Shown: positions 24,401-37,600, numbered from the stretch's first letter. The stretch is DNA of 64,000 nucleotides from Anisus vortex (GCA_949126835.1 OX421498.1:1122501-1186500); one strand, 5' to 3'. Notes: generated from the letters alone by a model not told the origin. A program made the numbers and translations.

Positions 24401-27400
24401 TATCTGTAACTATAAACGTATGCAATTGTTTTTCCCCGGTCAACCCAGCGCAATTTAGCATGTATATTAGATAGTTTTTTGTTTTTAAATACATATCATA
24501 AACCTTTTTGTCCAGGGTACAGTTATATAATACATAGTCTTTACCTGTTTGTCGAATGGGTAACGTGTAAGATCGAGAGAACACGTGGTCCTAAGGAATG
24601 CTGGGGTGTGTAGCATGACATATCCGTCACTGTGCACAAGAAGATGATTGTTCATGGGCGTTACCAGCATGAGCTCTGGATCCGCGGAGTTGGTGACCAG
24701 TATATGGGGATGCCATATTCTAAGCAAAGCAATACATTTCACTTATGAGTATATTCTGCTCTAAATGTAATGAAAAGTGTTAACCCCCCCCCCCTTTTTT
24801 TTTTCTCCAAAATAACAACAAGCACTACAATAGAAATATTACTTCACTTCCGAAAGTTAAAGATTAATTTTGCGTAATGTGTTACAAGTTAGTATAAACA
24901 TATTATTTGTGATTACAGTCAGAAATATTACAAGTCTGACTAGTGTTTACATTTCATTTCAATTTATTAAATGAGTGCATAAACGTCAAATGTTTAATAG
25001 CAAAATGGTCACATTTACAGAATGGATTGTGAACCCTGACCTCTGTTCAGATAGTTTTACTTCTTCCTCACCAATGGCAGGTACCCATCAGATCTGGGTA
25101 GACTCTGATACAAATCCTAGCAAAGAACATGGCATTAACCAGGATTTGAACTTTGGATCTTCGGAAAGGCTATATTTGCGCTTCCGCTAGGCCATAGAAA
25201 TATGTTGTAGCTAGAGAGTCAATATTCTTATAAAAATTTACAAAGAAACTTCTTCTAAGATTCTATGTTTTACATAAACTTGTAGCCGAATGTAGCATTA
25301 GTAAGTTTTATTTCATAAAGACTATAATAAGATGGATCGCTTGCTTTGATATGTCTGCTATTTGACAAACTTGAAATACTCCGTTCACACCATGGCCTCT
25401 AGACTTCCGGTTTAGTAATTCGCTATCATTTTCTCAATGGAAAAAGTAAGATTACAATCGAAAGTTGTATACAGCAGAAGTCTTTAGGTACGTTTAGGGA
25501 CTCATTTAGGACAGCGTTATTGGCTGCGCACGGAAAAAAACAACTTAAGCTCTAAAAATAGATCAAGCGCTCCAGCTTAATTTATTTTTCTTTATTTAAT
25601 CTATCAAAACAATCTGAAGTCCAAAAAAAAAGAAACCATTAAGCTACAACAACAATAACATAGACCAGGGGTTGGCAACCTTTTGATAATTGTTTGTCCA
25701 AGTAGGATTTCTAAATCTCTCAGCGTGCCAGCAGCTTAAAAGTCATCCTGCTTTAACATCCAATTGCTTATAGAAAAGACTTGAATCACCTTTTTTTGTG
25801 GGGATTCTGCGTGCCATTGAAAATCATCTGCTCTGCGTGCCTATCACGGCATGCACGCCTTAGGTTGCCAACCCCTGGGTCTATACAAGAAGACTCACTC
25901 ATCGTAAGGTATACTTGTGACGTTCACTCCTTGGTAGTCGTCAGGGTTCCACCTCAGGTCAGTGTCGTTCCAATAGACTTCAATGTAGTTGACGGAAGTG
26001 AACGATTGCTCGACCTCATCCCCTGTCAGAACCTTCAGGAGTTTGGAAAGGAAAGACATTTATATGTTTCTTTTAGAGTCAATACGTAAAGGCTTTTGGA
26101 ATCATTCTTCTATTAACTACTGCAGAGGCGGTATATTTGTACAATTCCTCGAGCTGATATCGGCTTAATGGTATAACAAGTTTAGGTTCGATATAATCTT
26201 ATAAATCACGGGACTCAAACACGTGGCCCGTGGACTGCATGCGGCTCACCAAGTGAAATTTTGTGGCCCGCTTACAATTAAGACAGCTAGTACTGATAAA
26301 CGTAAAATGTTATTGTTAATTTTATATATGTAACATACTTAATAATAATAGTGATAGTTCCCTTTGGTATAATTCTGTTAGTCTAAATTGTAAATTGGCA
26401 TATTATAAGTCGTAAAATAAGTTAATTAAGATCTATGAAGTTTTTTTTGTTTACTAGGGTCGGGTTGTTAGGGGGGGGGGTGCGGCCCTTGACACATCTC
26501 TTAAGTGATGAAATGGCAAATGGCTTCATCTGAGTTTGAGACCCCTGTTATAGATGGATGGCAACTTAGATGATCATGACAATATTATTCAATATATTTT
26601 ATCATGGACAGGCCATAATGTGCTGAGAGAAGCGATCCGTGAGTTGGCAGACTGGACAGCGGTACTCGAGCTGGAACGGACCCGACAAGGGCCGAGGTGT
26701 GAGTCAGAATGTAAAACGAACTAAATCGATCGAGCTGACCCATGATGGACACTCCGCAAGGGGAGGAATTGGAGGACTCACATGGAATAGAGAACAGAAA
26801 CTATACTATTCGCTTTGACCAGGACTTGATCCCAGGACAAACTGACCAGCGTTATAGCGCTCTATCAAACTACCACGCGTTTATTTGTTCACTCGTGATC
26901 AACACCCCAGACTCAACACCCCAGACTCAACACCCCAGACTCAACACCCCAGACTCAACACCCCAGACTCAACACCCCAGACTCAACACCCCAGACTCAA
27001 CACCCCAGACTCAACACCCCAGACTCAACACCCCAGACTCAACACCCCAGACTCAACACCCCAGACTCAACACCCCAGACTCAACACCCCAGACTCAACA
27101 CCCCAGACTCAACACCCCAGACTCAACACCCCAGACTCAACACCCCAGACTCAACACCCCAGACTCAACACCCCAGACTCAACACCCCAGACTCAACACC
27201 CCAGACTCAACACCCCAGACTCAACACCCCAGACTCAACACCCCAGACTCAACACCCCAGACTCAACACCCCAGACTCAACACCCCAGACTCAACACCCC
27301 AGACTCAACACCCCAGACTCAACACCCCAGACTCAACACCCCAGACTCAACACCCCAGACTCAACACCCCAGACTCAACACCCCAGACTCAACACCCCAG

Positions 27401-28490
27401 ACTCAACACCCCAGACTCAACACCCCAGACTCAACACCCCAGACTCAACACCCCAGACTCAACACCCCAGACTCAACACCCCAGACTCAACACCCCAGAC
27501 TCAACACCCCAGACTCAACACCCCAGACTCAACACCCCAGACTCAACACCCCAGACTCAACACCCCAGACTCAACACCCCAGACTCAACACCCCAGACTC
27601 AACACCCCAGACTCAACACCCCAGACTCAACACCCCAGACTCAACACCCCAGACTCAACACCCCAGACTCAACACCCCAGACTCAACACCCCAGACTCAA
27701 CACCCCAGACTCAACACCCCAGACTCAACACCCCAGACTCAACACCCCAGACTCAACACCCCAGACTCAACACCCCAGACTCAACACCCCAGACTCAACA
27801 CCCCAGACTCAACACCCCAGACTCAACACCCCAGACTCAACACCCCAGACTCAACACCCCAGACTCAACACCCCAGACTCAACACCCCAGACTCAACACC
27901 CCAGACTCAACACCCCAGACTCAACACCCCAGACTCAACACCCCAGACTCAACACCCCAGACTCAACACCCCAGACTCAACACCCCAGACTCAACACCCC
28001 AGACTCAACACCCCAGACTCAACACCCCAGACTCAACACCCCAGACTCAACACCCCAGACTCAACACCCCAGACTCAACACCCCAGACTCAACACCCCAG
28101 ACTCAACACCCCAGACTCAACACCCCAGACTCAACACCCCAGACTCAACACCCCAGACTCAACACCCCAGACTCAACACCCCAGACTCAACACCCCAGAC
28201 TCAACACCCCAGACTCAACACCCCAGACTCAACACCCCAGACTCAACACCCCAGACTCAACACCCCAGACGTTACATAATTACCTCGTAAGTGTAGAAAA
28301 TAAAGATCATCTGAACCGTGCTGTTCTGTTCAGCCGGGCACAGCTTCGCCCGGAGCGCTCTGTGGGACAGAACGTCGGACCTCAGTCGGGCTTTGGCCTC
28401 CCTCCAAGCAGACATTGGCTCTTTCAGTGACCCGGAGACGTACCGGGCGGCTAGACTCAGTAATATCCACAGGCACTGCGGTATCTCCAT
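21464..28490 (-). CDS. Channel gene B: Cys-loop ligand-gated ion channel subunit, non-alpha type
   Basis: Six coding exons: 28490-28284, 26032-25899, 24719-24545, 23278-23106, 22604-22428, 21953-21464, giving 451 residues. I start at MEIPQCLW because the upstream in-frame codon is GTG and this ATG has G at -3 and +4. Signal peptide about 1-20; Cys-loop C160-x13-C174 with RYPFDKQEC; M1 after LTRSKLFYVV; GEK before M2; M3; a longer cytoplasmic loop (about 110 residues); M4 (WDVFFFIMFHL). Loop C (SRSINSSYFGDGRLHLP) has no vicinal cysteines. C51 (KLCP) and C185 (FFEDC) match the extra pair in A and C. Exon boundaries are at the same alignment positions as in A and C. Intron 1 starts with a 98-copy 14-bp array, intron 3 holds a 39-bp array, and intron 5 starts with copied donor sequences. 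It lies in tandem with A and head to head with C. Ligand unknown; GEK suggests cation selectivity. Confidence 0.92.
22115..22422 (-). repeat. Tandem copies of the exon 5 donor junction, gene B intron 5
   Basis: On the gene strand the authentic junction reads AACTTCATAGC|GTAAGT. Downstream, eight further copies of AAACTTCATAGCGTAAGT or one- to four-base variants follow at about 33-48 base spacing, most preceded by TACCTTTAGCT. Each copy keeps the last 10 or so exon bases and a strong GTAAGT donor, except the copy near 22387, whose donor is altered. Confidence 0.9.
22665..23032. repeat. Degenerate ACATCAGACAACAGACATCC repeat, gene B intron 4
   Basis: Irregular repeats of ACATCAGACA, ACATCCAACATCGG and similar words fill most of the intron. 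Units vary from about 10 to 30 bases. Confidence 0.85.
23332..23920. repeat. Minisatellite, 39/40-bp unit, about 15 copies, gene B intron 3
   Basis: The unit is GAGCGTGGTACCATCAGTGA followed by TATAGATACATAGATACAT, with a one-base longer variant. Copies are almost identical. Confidence 0.95.
23950..24470 (-). mobile_element. Dispersed composite repeat with tRNA-like core (copy 3), gene B intron 3
   Basis: Reverse copy of the 19.77-kb element: TTGTCTCATATTTTACTTTA, TTGCTGAGTAGTTAGCGTAT and terminal TTCCCCGGTCAACCCAGCGC. Confidence 0.6.
25050..25192 (-). mobile_element. tRNA-derived SINE, partial, gene B intron 2
   Basis: CAGGTACCCATCAGATCTGG and CCAGGATTTGAACTTTGGAT are diverged forms of the SINE body and reversed B box. 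Confidence 0.6.
25321..25590. mobile_element. MITE (GGACCGCTTGC family), gene B intron 2
   Basis: Left end ATAATAAGATGGATCGCTTG, right end ATCAAGCGCTCCAGCTTAAT. Same family as 19081-19364, with worn terminal repeats. Confidence 0.75.
25666..25877 (-). mobile_element. hAT-type MITE, family 1, intact ends, gene B intron 2
   Basis: CAGGGGTTGGCAACC at the left is perfectly inverted at the right (GGTTGCCAACCCCTG), and the match continues outward as ATAGAC / GTCTAT. The element ends only 21 bases from exon 2, next to its splice donor. Confidence 0.85.
26207..26547. mobile_element. hAT-type MITE, family 2, gene B intron 1
   Basis: Left end CACGGGACTCAAACACGTGG with GGCCCG, right end GAGTTTGAGACCCCTG. 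The CAGGGGTCTCAAAC form of terminus is common among hAT elements. Confidence 0.6.
26548..26898. other. Unassigned part of gene B intron 1
   Basis: Less AT-rich text with an open plus-strand frame starting MMDTPQGEELEDSHG at 26742 that runs into the array. It has no recognised similarity, and the frame is extended only by the stop-free repeat. Possibly an old retroelement piece. Confidence 0.3.
26899..28270. repeat. Minisatellite, 14-bp unit, 98 copies, gene B intron 1
   Basis: The unit TCAACACCCCAGAC is repeated over 1372 bases with no variation that I can see, exactly 98 units. On the gene B strand it is G-rich (one GGGG per 14 bases). It ends 13 bases from the exon 1 splice donor. Confidence 0.98.
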
Positions 28491-28549
28491 TGCCAGGGAA
28501 CTCTGCAACACAGCAATAATTATTTTACTCTACGTCGCTCTAGAAAGGC

Positions 28550-29137
28550 AAATTCTCACAAAGTGGCAGTGCTGCAGACTTGCCATGTCGTGAGAAAATG
28601 TTTTTTTTTTTTTTTACAAAGTTCGAGATTACGGATATAAAGCATAAATGAACAGAATTAAAAGTTTATCTTGGGACTATCATTTAAAACTTTAAATATT
28701 TTAAATTGGTGTAAATATTGTTTGTACATTAGATCTATCTTAATTATCTAACTTATGTATAATATATTATCAATCTCTTATATATTATAATTATATTTTT
28801 TTTCCTAAAGGTATACATGAATATATAAAGATATATAGATAAATATAAAGATAAATAGCTATGGATATAAAGATGCTATCATTTTAACAAAACAATAGAA
28901 CTAAATCGTTTAATTAAGAAACACAGTCGGTATGGAATGGGTTGTCTGAACGAGTCTAGAAAATTAACAGCATAAGATTGTCTTATCAAACTGCAAGACT
29001 GGATTTAAAGCAAAAATATATATAATGTCAAAATTGTAACAGTCTGTTTACTTGTCAATATGAACGTATTATATATAATTAATTTTAGACATAGTGCAAT
29101 CCTATAAAAGTATAGTATAAAAGTATAGGGGGGGGGC
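28550..29137. other. Intergenic region between divergent genes B and C, proximal to B
   Basis: AT-rich with poly-T and (ATATAAAGAT)-like low-complexity text. No gene. The gene B promoter should lie at its left side. Confidence 0.4.
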
Positions 29138-29390
29138 GCTATGACCGAGAGGCAGCGAGTTCAGCTCACATACCAAAGGTGCTGGGTTCGAATCCTGGTG
29201 AAGGTTAGAAGTTTTTCCAGGGACACAAGGGTGTCCCCGAGTCTATTCAGCTCTGATGGTTAGCCTACCTGACATTAGTTGGGGTAAACAAAAATGCGTC
29301 TGGGCATCCCCTTGTATGCCGTGGGCCACAGAAACTAGTGAACTCTCGTTCACCGGCCCTATGATCAATTTGGTCCGACGGGTAGTACAC
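29138..29390 (+). mobile_element. tRNA-derived SINE, full-length
   Basis: Head CCGAGAGGCAGCGAGTTCAG, B box GGGTTCGAATCCTGG, body GAGTCTATTCAGCTCTGATG and tail GGTCCGACGGGTAGTAC. It has the clearest tRNA-like promoter boxes of the family here. Confidence 0.85.
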
Positions 29391-31570
29391 AAAGTCTCTA
29401 TAATGCAAGATAAAATAAAAAAAAACATAGTGAAAATTTAAGACATACACAAAGACAAACACATACCTTAAATTACAACTGACTGTCTTGGCGTGCCACC
29501 AACAACTGTTTTATGAACTGACTATGTTTTTTTAAGTCCGTCTGATCGGAACCGGAAGAAATTCAATGTACTTTTCAAAACGCCAACGCTTTAAAAAATT
29601 AGTTTTCAAGTTTGTTCTATAGACTAACAGCAGCTGCATACTACAAAAATATCAATGGAAGTCTACAGCAATATTTCATCCAGCAGTTCCCAACCATATG
29701 TTCACCATCGCCACTATCTTGTTACACTCTCCTCAACGGTTATATCTCTTTTCGAACAACGTAATTAAAACTATTTATTTGGTTATTAAAATTAATATTT
29801 TATTCTTTCATTCTTAGATGAGTGACCGTTAAATAAGTTTAAATCTACTAATACCTGTTTATTATGAGAACCACAAAGATAACATTGTCTACATTTGGTC
29901 ATTCTCTTTCGTTGATTTATTTTTTGCTTCATCAGGAATTTAAAAGCGATAATTATCGCCCTTGCCTGAAGTCGCCAATAAACATTTGATTTGATTAACG
30001 AGAGAGGAAATAAAAGCGAGCAAATAGTTTGGTCGATGACAAAGGACGAGCGGACCGTCGAGTTTACACGAGTTAAAAGCATTGGACATTACAACGAGTG
30101 CAAAGAAAACACGTTGTATTGCGTGGGATTTTATTCATTCTCGCCCAAACTGCGTGGACGGTGAAGTTTGAGATAAAGGTTTAAAAGATAAACACACACT
30201 AACACTTGTTCAAAACATTCGTTGCAGAATTTGTTCATCCTTTTAAAAACACATGAACATTCATTTGGGATAGTAAACATTTATTCACTACAACTGATTC
30301 AGATAAATTAGCTTTAAAGTTCGTTACAAAAATAAATATTCAAATCTAGCCCAAAACCATGAGTAAAATGACTTTCATTAGTTACGATTGTAACCATTTT
30401 CATTCAAATCATTATATTTAGAAGAAAAAAACGTTAAGTTAAAATATATATAAAAGCAAAATGGTAATACTATATAAAACTAACTCTTATATTTACCAAA
30501 ACAATCTGAACAGTATAGCTGTTTGAGGCGACATCAATTTAGGATTTTTATCCAAGACTTTGAGGAAGCCAGACAATATATTTTTTTAATGCGTACATTT
30601 AAAAACGATTTCATTAATTTTTCCATTTGCATAGAATATGGATTATATAGTTCAGAGGTCGGCAACCTACGGGACACGTGCCAAACTTGACACGCAAAGT
30701 CATTTTCAATAGCACGCGGAAGACCCACAAAAATGGCATTGGTTGACTTTTAGACTGTTGGCACGCGGAATGAATTACAAATCCTAGTTCGGTACACTAC
30801 TATCTAAAGGCTGATTAAAATGTTGATTTTATTTCCAATAATACAATATTATTTTCTTTTCTGATGAAACGACTTTAGAAATATTTTAGACAAATAAATC
30901 AAAAGATAATTATTTTTTTTTACTTTATAAAGTATTCTTTTAAAAATGTATAAACTATCAAAAGTTAAGAAAGAAATTATTCTCTTTAAACTGCAAATGA
31001 AATCAGTTACATGTACTGTCCTAAGTGGGTTGATGTGAAAATAAATAGCATTGAAAAGTTTGCAACAAAGGGTAATTACTCAATCCAATATAATTAGTTC
31101 TGAGTTTGCTCCCCTGAAACATTTGGACCATGAAACTGGTGAGTAATGTTTAGCTGTCACTAATGTTACTCAGCTGATAACGATAACACGCTAGCCTATA
31201 TAAAAAACACGGTCTGGGACTTGGTTATGCATGTTGTTGTGATACATCTAGTTTAATGCTTAAGCTTGGATACACAATCATACTTTCATTTTAAATGACC
31301 ACCATTGACCACAAGTTGACCGCTGTCGCTTAAATTGTGTAGCATTTTAATATTTTGAGAGTTATGTGATCTCTTTCACGTCTGTAACAGTTATCAGTTG
31401 TACAGTCGTTCATTCTAGACAGAAGATTATTACGTCCACTAGGCCCAAAACACCTGCAGGTCGGCAGGGATCGGTCGGTGGCAGGGATAGAACCCGCGAG
31501 GTGTCGGATGACAGTCGGGTGAACTAACCACAGGACCAGCCGATTGATGATTAAAAAAACTATGAGCACT
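29391..31570. other. Intergenic region between genes B and C, proximal to C
   Basis: Mostly AT-rich unassigned sequence. It includes a degraded hAT family 1 element at about 30655-30805 (GGTCGGCAACCTACGGGACA) and a reversed tRNA-like segment at about 31455-31545 (GGGATAGAACCCGCGAGGTG ... GTGAACTAACCACAGG). The head-to-head promoters of B and C lie here; no core promoter could be assigned. Confidence 0.4.
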
Positions 31571-31605
31571 GTATGAATTCTGTAACATTCTATGATTCAC
31601 GAACT

Positions 31606-34600
31606 ATGAGGCATATTATAGTTTTAAGTTTTCTAGAAGTATTCTCTGTGCTAGCGGCTTTGAACCTGTCAATGTCTAGAGGACGCGAGGCTCGAGCGAG
31701 TCTGAAATCTGCTGTTCTCTCCCACAAGGCTGTACAAGGGAAGGTTTGCCCCGCACACAATCAAACTACAGTGTCGTTAGGGTTTTATTTTAAGGCCTAC
31801 GAGGTAAGTTGCCAGTGTACCAATAGAGTAAAAAAAGATAATTATGAGGCATTGTAAAAGTATTGTATTGTAAAACGATTGCGCGGCTCTTAAGTTAGAT
31901 CTACTGTGATCTGTAACGTCGATTTTTACATTTAGAACTTGGGAGTGAAAGATACGTGTACGGGGCATGCGTCGTTAAGCTCTGATTACGCTCAACGTAG
32001 GGCGCCTTTCTTGAAACGTAGTGCTCTAAAAATTAGCCGGGGGGGGGGGGGACATTTCTAAGAGTGCCTGCAAACCTCATTCATTGAATTTAACAATAGA
32101 ATCTATTTTAAATTAAGAAATAGAAACTATATAAACTTAACCAATAGAATCTATATTAAATTATCCAATAGAATCTATGTTGAATTAACCAATAGAATCT
32201 ATGTTAAATTAGCCAATAGAACCTATATTAAATTAAACAATAGAATCTGTTAAATTAACCAATAGAATATATGTGAAATTAAACAATAGAATGTATCTTA
32301 AATTAACCAATAGAATCTATGTTAAATTAACCAATAGAATGTATGTTAAATTAGCCAAAAGAATCTATATTAAATTAAACAATAGAATCTATGTTAAATT
32401 AACCAATAGAATATATGTGAAATTAAACAATGGAATGTATCTTAAATTAACCAATAGAATCTATATTAAATTAACCAATAGAATCTATATTAAATTAACC
32501 AATAGAATCTATATTAAATTAACCGATAGAATCTATATTAAATTAACCAATAGAATCTATATTCATGAACCAATAGAATCTATGTTAAATTAACCAATAT
32601 AATCTATATTAAATTAACCAATAGAATCTATATTAAATTAACCAATAGAATCTATATTAAATTAACCAATAGAATCTATATTAAATTAACCAATAGAATC
32701 TATATTAAATTAGCCAATAGAATCTATATTAAATTAACCAATAGAATCTATATTAAAATAACCAATAGAATCTATATTAAATTAACCAATAGAATCTATG
32801 TTAAATTAACCAATAGAATCTATATTAAATTAACCAATAGAATCTATATTAAATTGACCAATATAATCTATATTAAATTAACCAATAGAATCTATATTAA
32901 ATTAACCAATAGAATCTATATTAAATTAACCTATAGAATCTATATTAAATTAACCAATATAATCTATATTAAATTAACCAATAGAATCTATGTTAAATTA
33001 ACCAATAGAATCTATGTTAAATTAACCAATAGAATCTATATTAAATTAACCAATAGAATCTATATTAAATTAACCAATAGAATCTATATTAAATTAACCA
33101 ATATAATCTATATTAAATTAAGCAATAGAATCTATGTTAAATTAACCAATAGAATCTATGTTAAATTAACCAATAGAATCTATATTAAATTAACCAACAT
33201 AATCTATATTAAATTAACCAATATAATATATATTAAATTAACCAATAGAATCTATATTAAATTAACCAATACAATCTATATTAAATTAACCAATAGAATC
33301 TATGTTAAATTAACCAATATAATCTATGTTAAATTAACCAATAGAATCTATATTAAATTAACCAATAGAATCTATATTAAATTAACCAATAGAATCTATA
33401 TTAAATTAACCAATAGAATCTATATTAAATTAACCAATAGAATCTATATTAAATTAACCAATAGAATCTATATTAAATAAGCCAATAGAATCTATATTAA
33501 AATAACCAATAGAATCTATATTAAATTAACCAATAGAATCTATGTTAAATTAACCAATAGAATCTATGTTAAATTAACCAATAGAATCTATATTAAATTA
33601 ACCAATAGAATCTATATTAAATTAACCAATATAATCTATATTAAATTAACCAATAGAATCTATGTTAAATTAACCAATAGAATTTATGTTAAATTAACCA
33701 ATAGAATCTATATTAAATTAACCAATAGAATCTATATTAAATTAACCAATAGAATCTATATTAAATTAACCAATATAATCTATATTAAATTAAGCAAAAG
33801 AATCTATGTTAAATTAACCAATAGAATCTATGTTAAATTAACCAATAGAATCTATATTAAATTAACCAACATAATCTATATTAAATTAACCAATAGAATC
33901 TATATTAAATTAACCAATAGAATCTATATTAAATTAACCAATAGAATCTATATTAAATTAACCAATATAATATATATTAAATTAACCAATAGAATCTATA
34001 TTAAATTAACCAATACAATCTATATTAAATTAACCAATAGAATCTATGTTAAATTAACCAATAGAATCTATATTAAATTAACCAATAGAATCTATATTAA
34101 ATTAACCAATATAATCTATATTAAATTAACCAATAGAATCTATGTTAAATTAACCAATAGAATCTATGTTAAATTAACCAATAGAATCTATATTAAATTA
34201 ACCAATAGATTCTATATTAAATTAACCAATATAATCTATATTAAATTAACCAATATAATCTATATTAAATTAACCAATATAATCTATATTAAATTAACCA
34301 ATAGAATCTATGTTAAATTAACCAATAGAATCTATGTTAAATTAACCAATAGAATCTATATTAAATTAACCAATAGAATCTATATTAAATTAACCAATAT
34401 AATCTATATTAAATTAACCAGTAGAATCTATGTTAAATTAACCAATAGAATATATCTTAAATTAACCAATAGAATATATGTTAAATTAACCAATAGAATC
34501 TATGTTACATTCACCAACAGAATATATGTTAAATTAACCAATAGAATGTATGTTAAATTAACCAATAGAATCTATTTTAACTTAACCAATAGAATCTATA

Positions 34601-37600
34601 TTAAATTAACCAATAGAATCTATATTAAATTAACCAATAGAATCTCTATTAAATTAACCAATAGAATCTATATTAAATTAACCAATAGAATCTATATTAA
34701 ATTAACCAATAGAATCTATGTTAAATTAACCAATAGAATCTATATTAAATTAACCAATAGAATCTATATTAAATTAACCAATAGAATCTATATTAAATTA
34801 ACCAATAGAATCTATATTAAATTAACCAATAGAATCTATATTAAATAAGCCAATAGAATCTATATTAAATTAACCAATAGAATCTATATTAAAATAACCA
34901 ATAGTATCTATATTAAATTAACCAATAGAATCTATGTTAAATTAACCAATAGAATCTATATTAAATTAACCAATAGAATCTATATTAAATTAACCAATAT
35001 AATCTATATTAAATTAACCAATAGAATCTATATTAAATTAACCAATATAATCTATATTAAATTAACCAATAGAATCTATATTAAATTAACCAATAGAATC
35101 TATATTAAATTAACCAATAGAATCTATATTATATTAACCAATATAATATATATTAAATTAACCAATAGAATCTATGTTAAATTAACCAATAGAATCTATG
35201 TTAAATTAACCAATAGAATCTATATTAAATAAACCAATATAATCTATATTAAATTAACCAATAGAATCTATATTAAATTAACCAATAGAATCTATATTAA
35301 ATTAACCAAAAGAATCTATATTAAATTAACCAATATAATCTATGTTAAATTAACCAATAGAATCTATATTAAATTAACCAATATAATCTATATTAAATTA
35401 ACCAATAGAATCTATGTTAAATTAACCAATAGAATCTATGTTAAATTAACCAATAGAATCTATATTAAATTAACCAATAGAATCTATATTAAATTAACCA
35501 ATATAATCTATATTAAATTAACCAATAGAATCTATGTTAAATTAACCAATAGAATCTATGTTAAATTAACCAATAGAATCTATATTAAATTAACCAATAG
35601 AATCTATATTAAATTAACCAATATAATCTATATTAAATTAACCAATATAATCTATATTAAATTAACCAATATAATCTATATTAAATTAACCAATAGAATC
35701 TATGTTAAATTAACCAATAGAATCTATGTTAAATTAACCAATAGAATCTATGTTAAATTAACCAATAGAATCTATTTTAAATTTACCAATAGAATCTATA
35801 TTAAATTAACCAATAGAATCTATATTAAATTAACCAATAGAATCTATATTAAATTAACCAATAGAATCTATATTAAATTAACCAATAGAATCTATATTAA
35901 ATTAACCAATAGAATCTATATTAAATTAACCAATAGAATCTATATTAAATTAACCAATAGAATCTATATTAAATTAACCAATAGAATCTATATTAAATTA
36001 ACCAATAGAATCTCAATTCCACTTTCAGGTTCTGGCGTCTGATGATCTTGAACAATCGTTTTCAACAGTCAGCTATCTGCAGGTCATGTGGACTGACCCA
36101 GATATTACATGGAATCCTACAGACTATGAAGGAATAAAAGACATTAGTTTACCATTTGATGAGTAAGTCGGTTTAGGATGAATAGATTATTCTAATCATA
36201 CTCATTGGACTTGCCTCTGACATACGGTCTTTTGTGACGTTTCTTGTTAATATAGACGGATAGAACAGATAGACTGATAGACAGACGGATAGACAGATAG
36301 ACAAATAGACAAATAGACAGTTAGACCAATATATATATAGATAAATAAATAGATAGATCTAAATGTTATATTAGATTGATCAGATAGATTTAATACATGA
36401 ATATATTGATTGAATGGTTCTAAAATTGTAAAATTATTTAATATAACAACATACTCTAACTTATTCCATGTTAGGTTATGGCACCCAAGTATAATAGTGA
36501 CCAATTCAGCCGACCATGAGTTGGTACTGGTCAAACCTACGAACGATCAAGTGATGGTCTACAACGACGGACTGATCCTACTCAGGACACCACTCTTTCT
36601 GAAAACGACCTGCTCTCTGGATTTGACGATTTACCCGTTTGATTCCCAGGTAGGTGCATCTGTACACTCGCGGCGCCCCGACCACTGTAAGGCTCGGTTA
36701 ACTAGGATACGATAAAGTAAAAAAACAAATACAACCCGGCTGGTCAGGCGTAAGTCAAGGCGAGATTCTGCAATAGTTCTCCTGCGTCGGCTCCATTGGC
36801 CCCCTGTGAAAGCCAGAATTGAATACAAAGTGGCGATACTTTGCCATCAGTGCCTATATTAAACTGTAATTTAGAAATACAACCCTATAACAACCTGTTG
36901 CAATACTGAGATAAACATAAAGACAAAAACCATTTCCTTATCCCTTAAGCGAGAACAAATGCATATAAGTACTCTTTCTTCTCGAGTGGCATTCGGGGAT
37001 GGAAGGGGTTGACAGAGCTATACAAATAGAATTATATACATCGCGCATGAATCCATGGTGTTTTCGATGTTTAAATTATTTGTTATCTCCAAACAATCAT
37101 TCAATAGAAAATAAAACGACGGAATGACAGTTCCAGGAGTTTGGTTTTATCTAATGAAGACAAACTATATTGTCGCTTAAATCCCATAGCAATGTGAGAT
37201 CATCTTCATGCCTTTTGTTGACGAATGCAAGTTCAATGTGCATGCTCACAAACTGGAAGGGTACCCGGATCCGTTTCAGCTTCGTGGAGAATGGGACATC
37301 GTGGGTCAGAATATGACAACTTCATCTTATAGACCCGGAAAAGACGAATTACAAATTGCCAAGTATGTAGAAGTGTTTTTAGAGATGTGTATGTAGAAAT
37401 ATTTATGTAGATATGTGTATATTTCTTGTTTTGTGAGATTCATAAAAGATACAATTGAACTTACTTACAATCAAGAGAAATGGCTTTCAATGAAACTATG
37501 AAGTAGTTCGATGCATCGATAACTGTCAAGAATGATACAGAAAACAGTTTCACGTAGCAAAGACATTAAAGTATTGCAAATTTTTTTTTTGTATGGCTCC

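Noticed and set aside
26899..28270. Telomere-like repeat
   Set aside because: The G-rich strand is GGGGTGTTGAGTCT, not TTAGGG, and the array is inside a gene.
26742..28430. A 562-residue plus-strand open frame of TPQTQHPRLN repeats
   Set aside because: The 14-bp unit has no stop in any plus-strand frame, so long open frames arise automatically. It lies antisense within gene B intron 1.
28490..28511. Start of gene B seven codons upstream
   Set aside because: The codon there is GTG, not ATG; the first ATG in frame is at 28490.
32273..34848. Long open frames with KLTNRIYI repeats
   Set aside because: Product of a 24-bp unit with no stop in one frame. It is intron 1 of gene C, and several units carry stops that break it.
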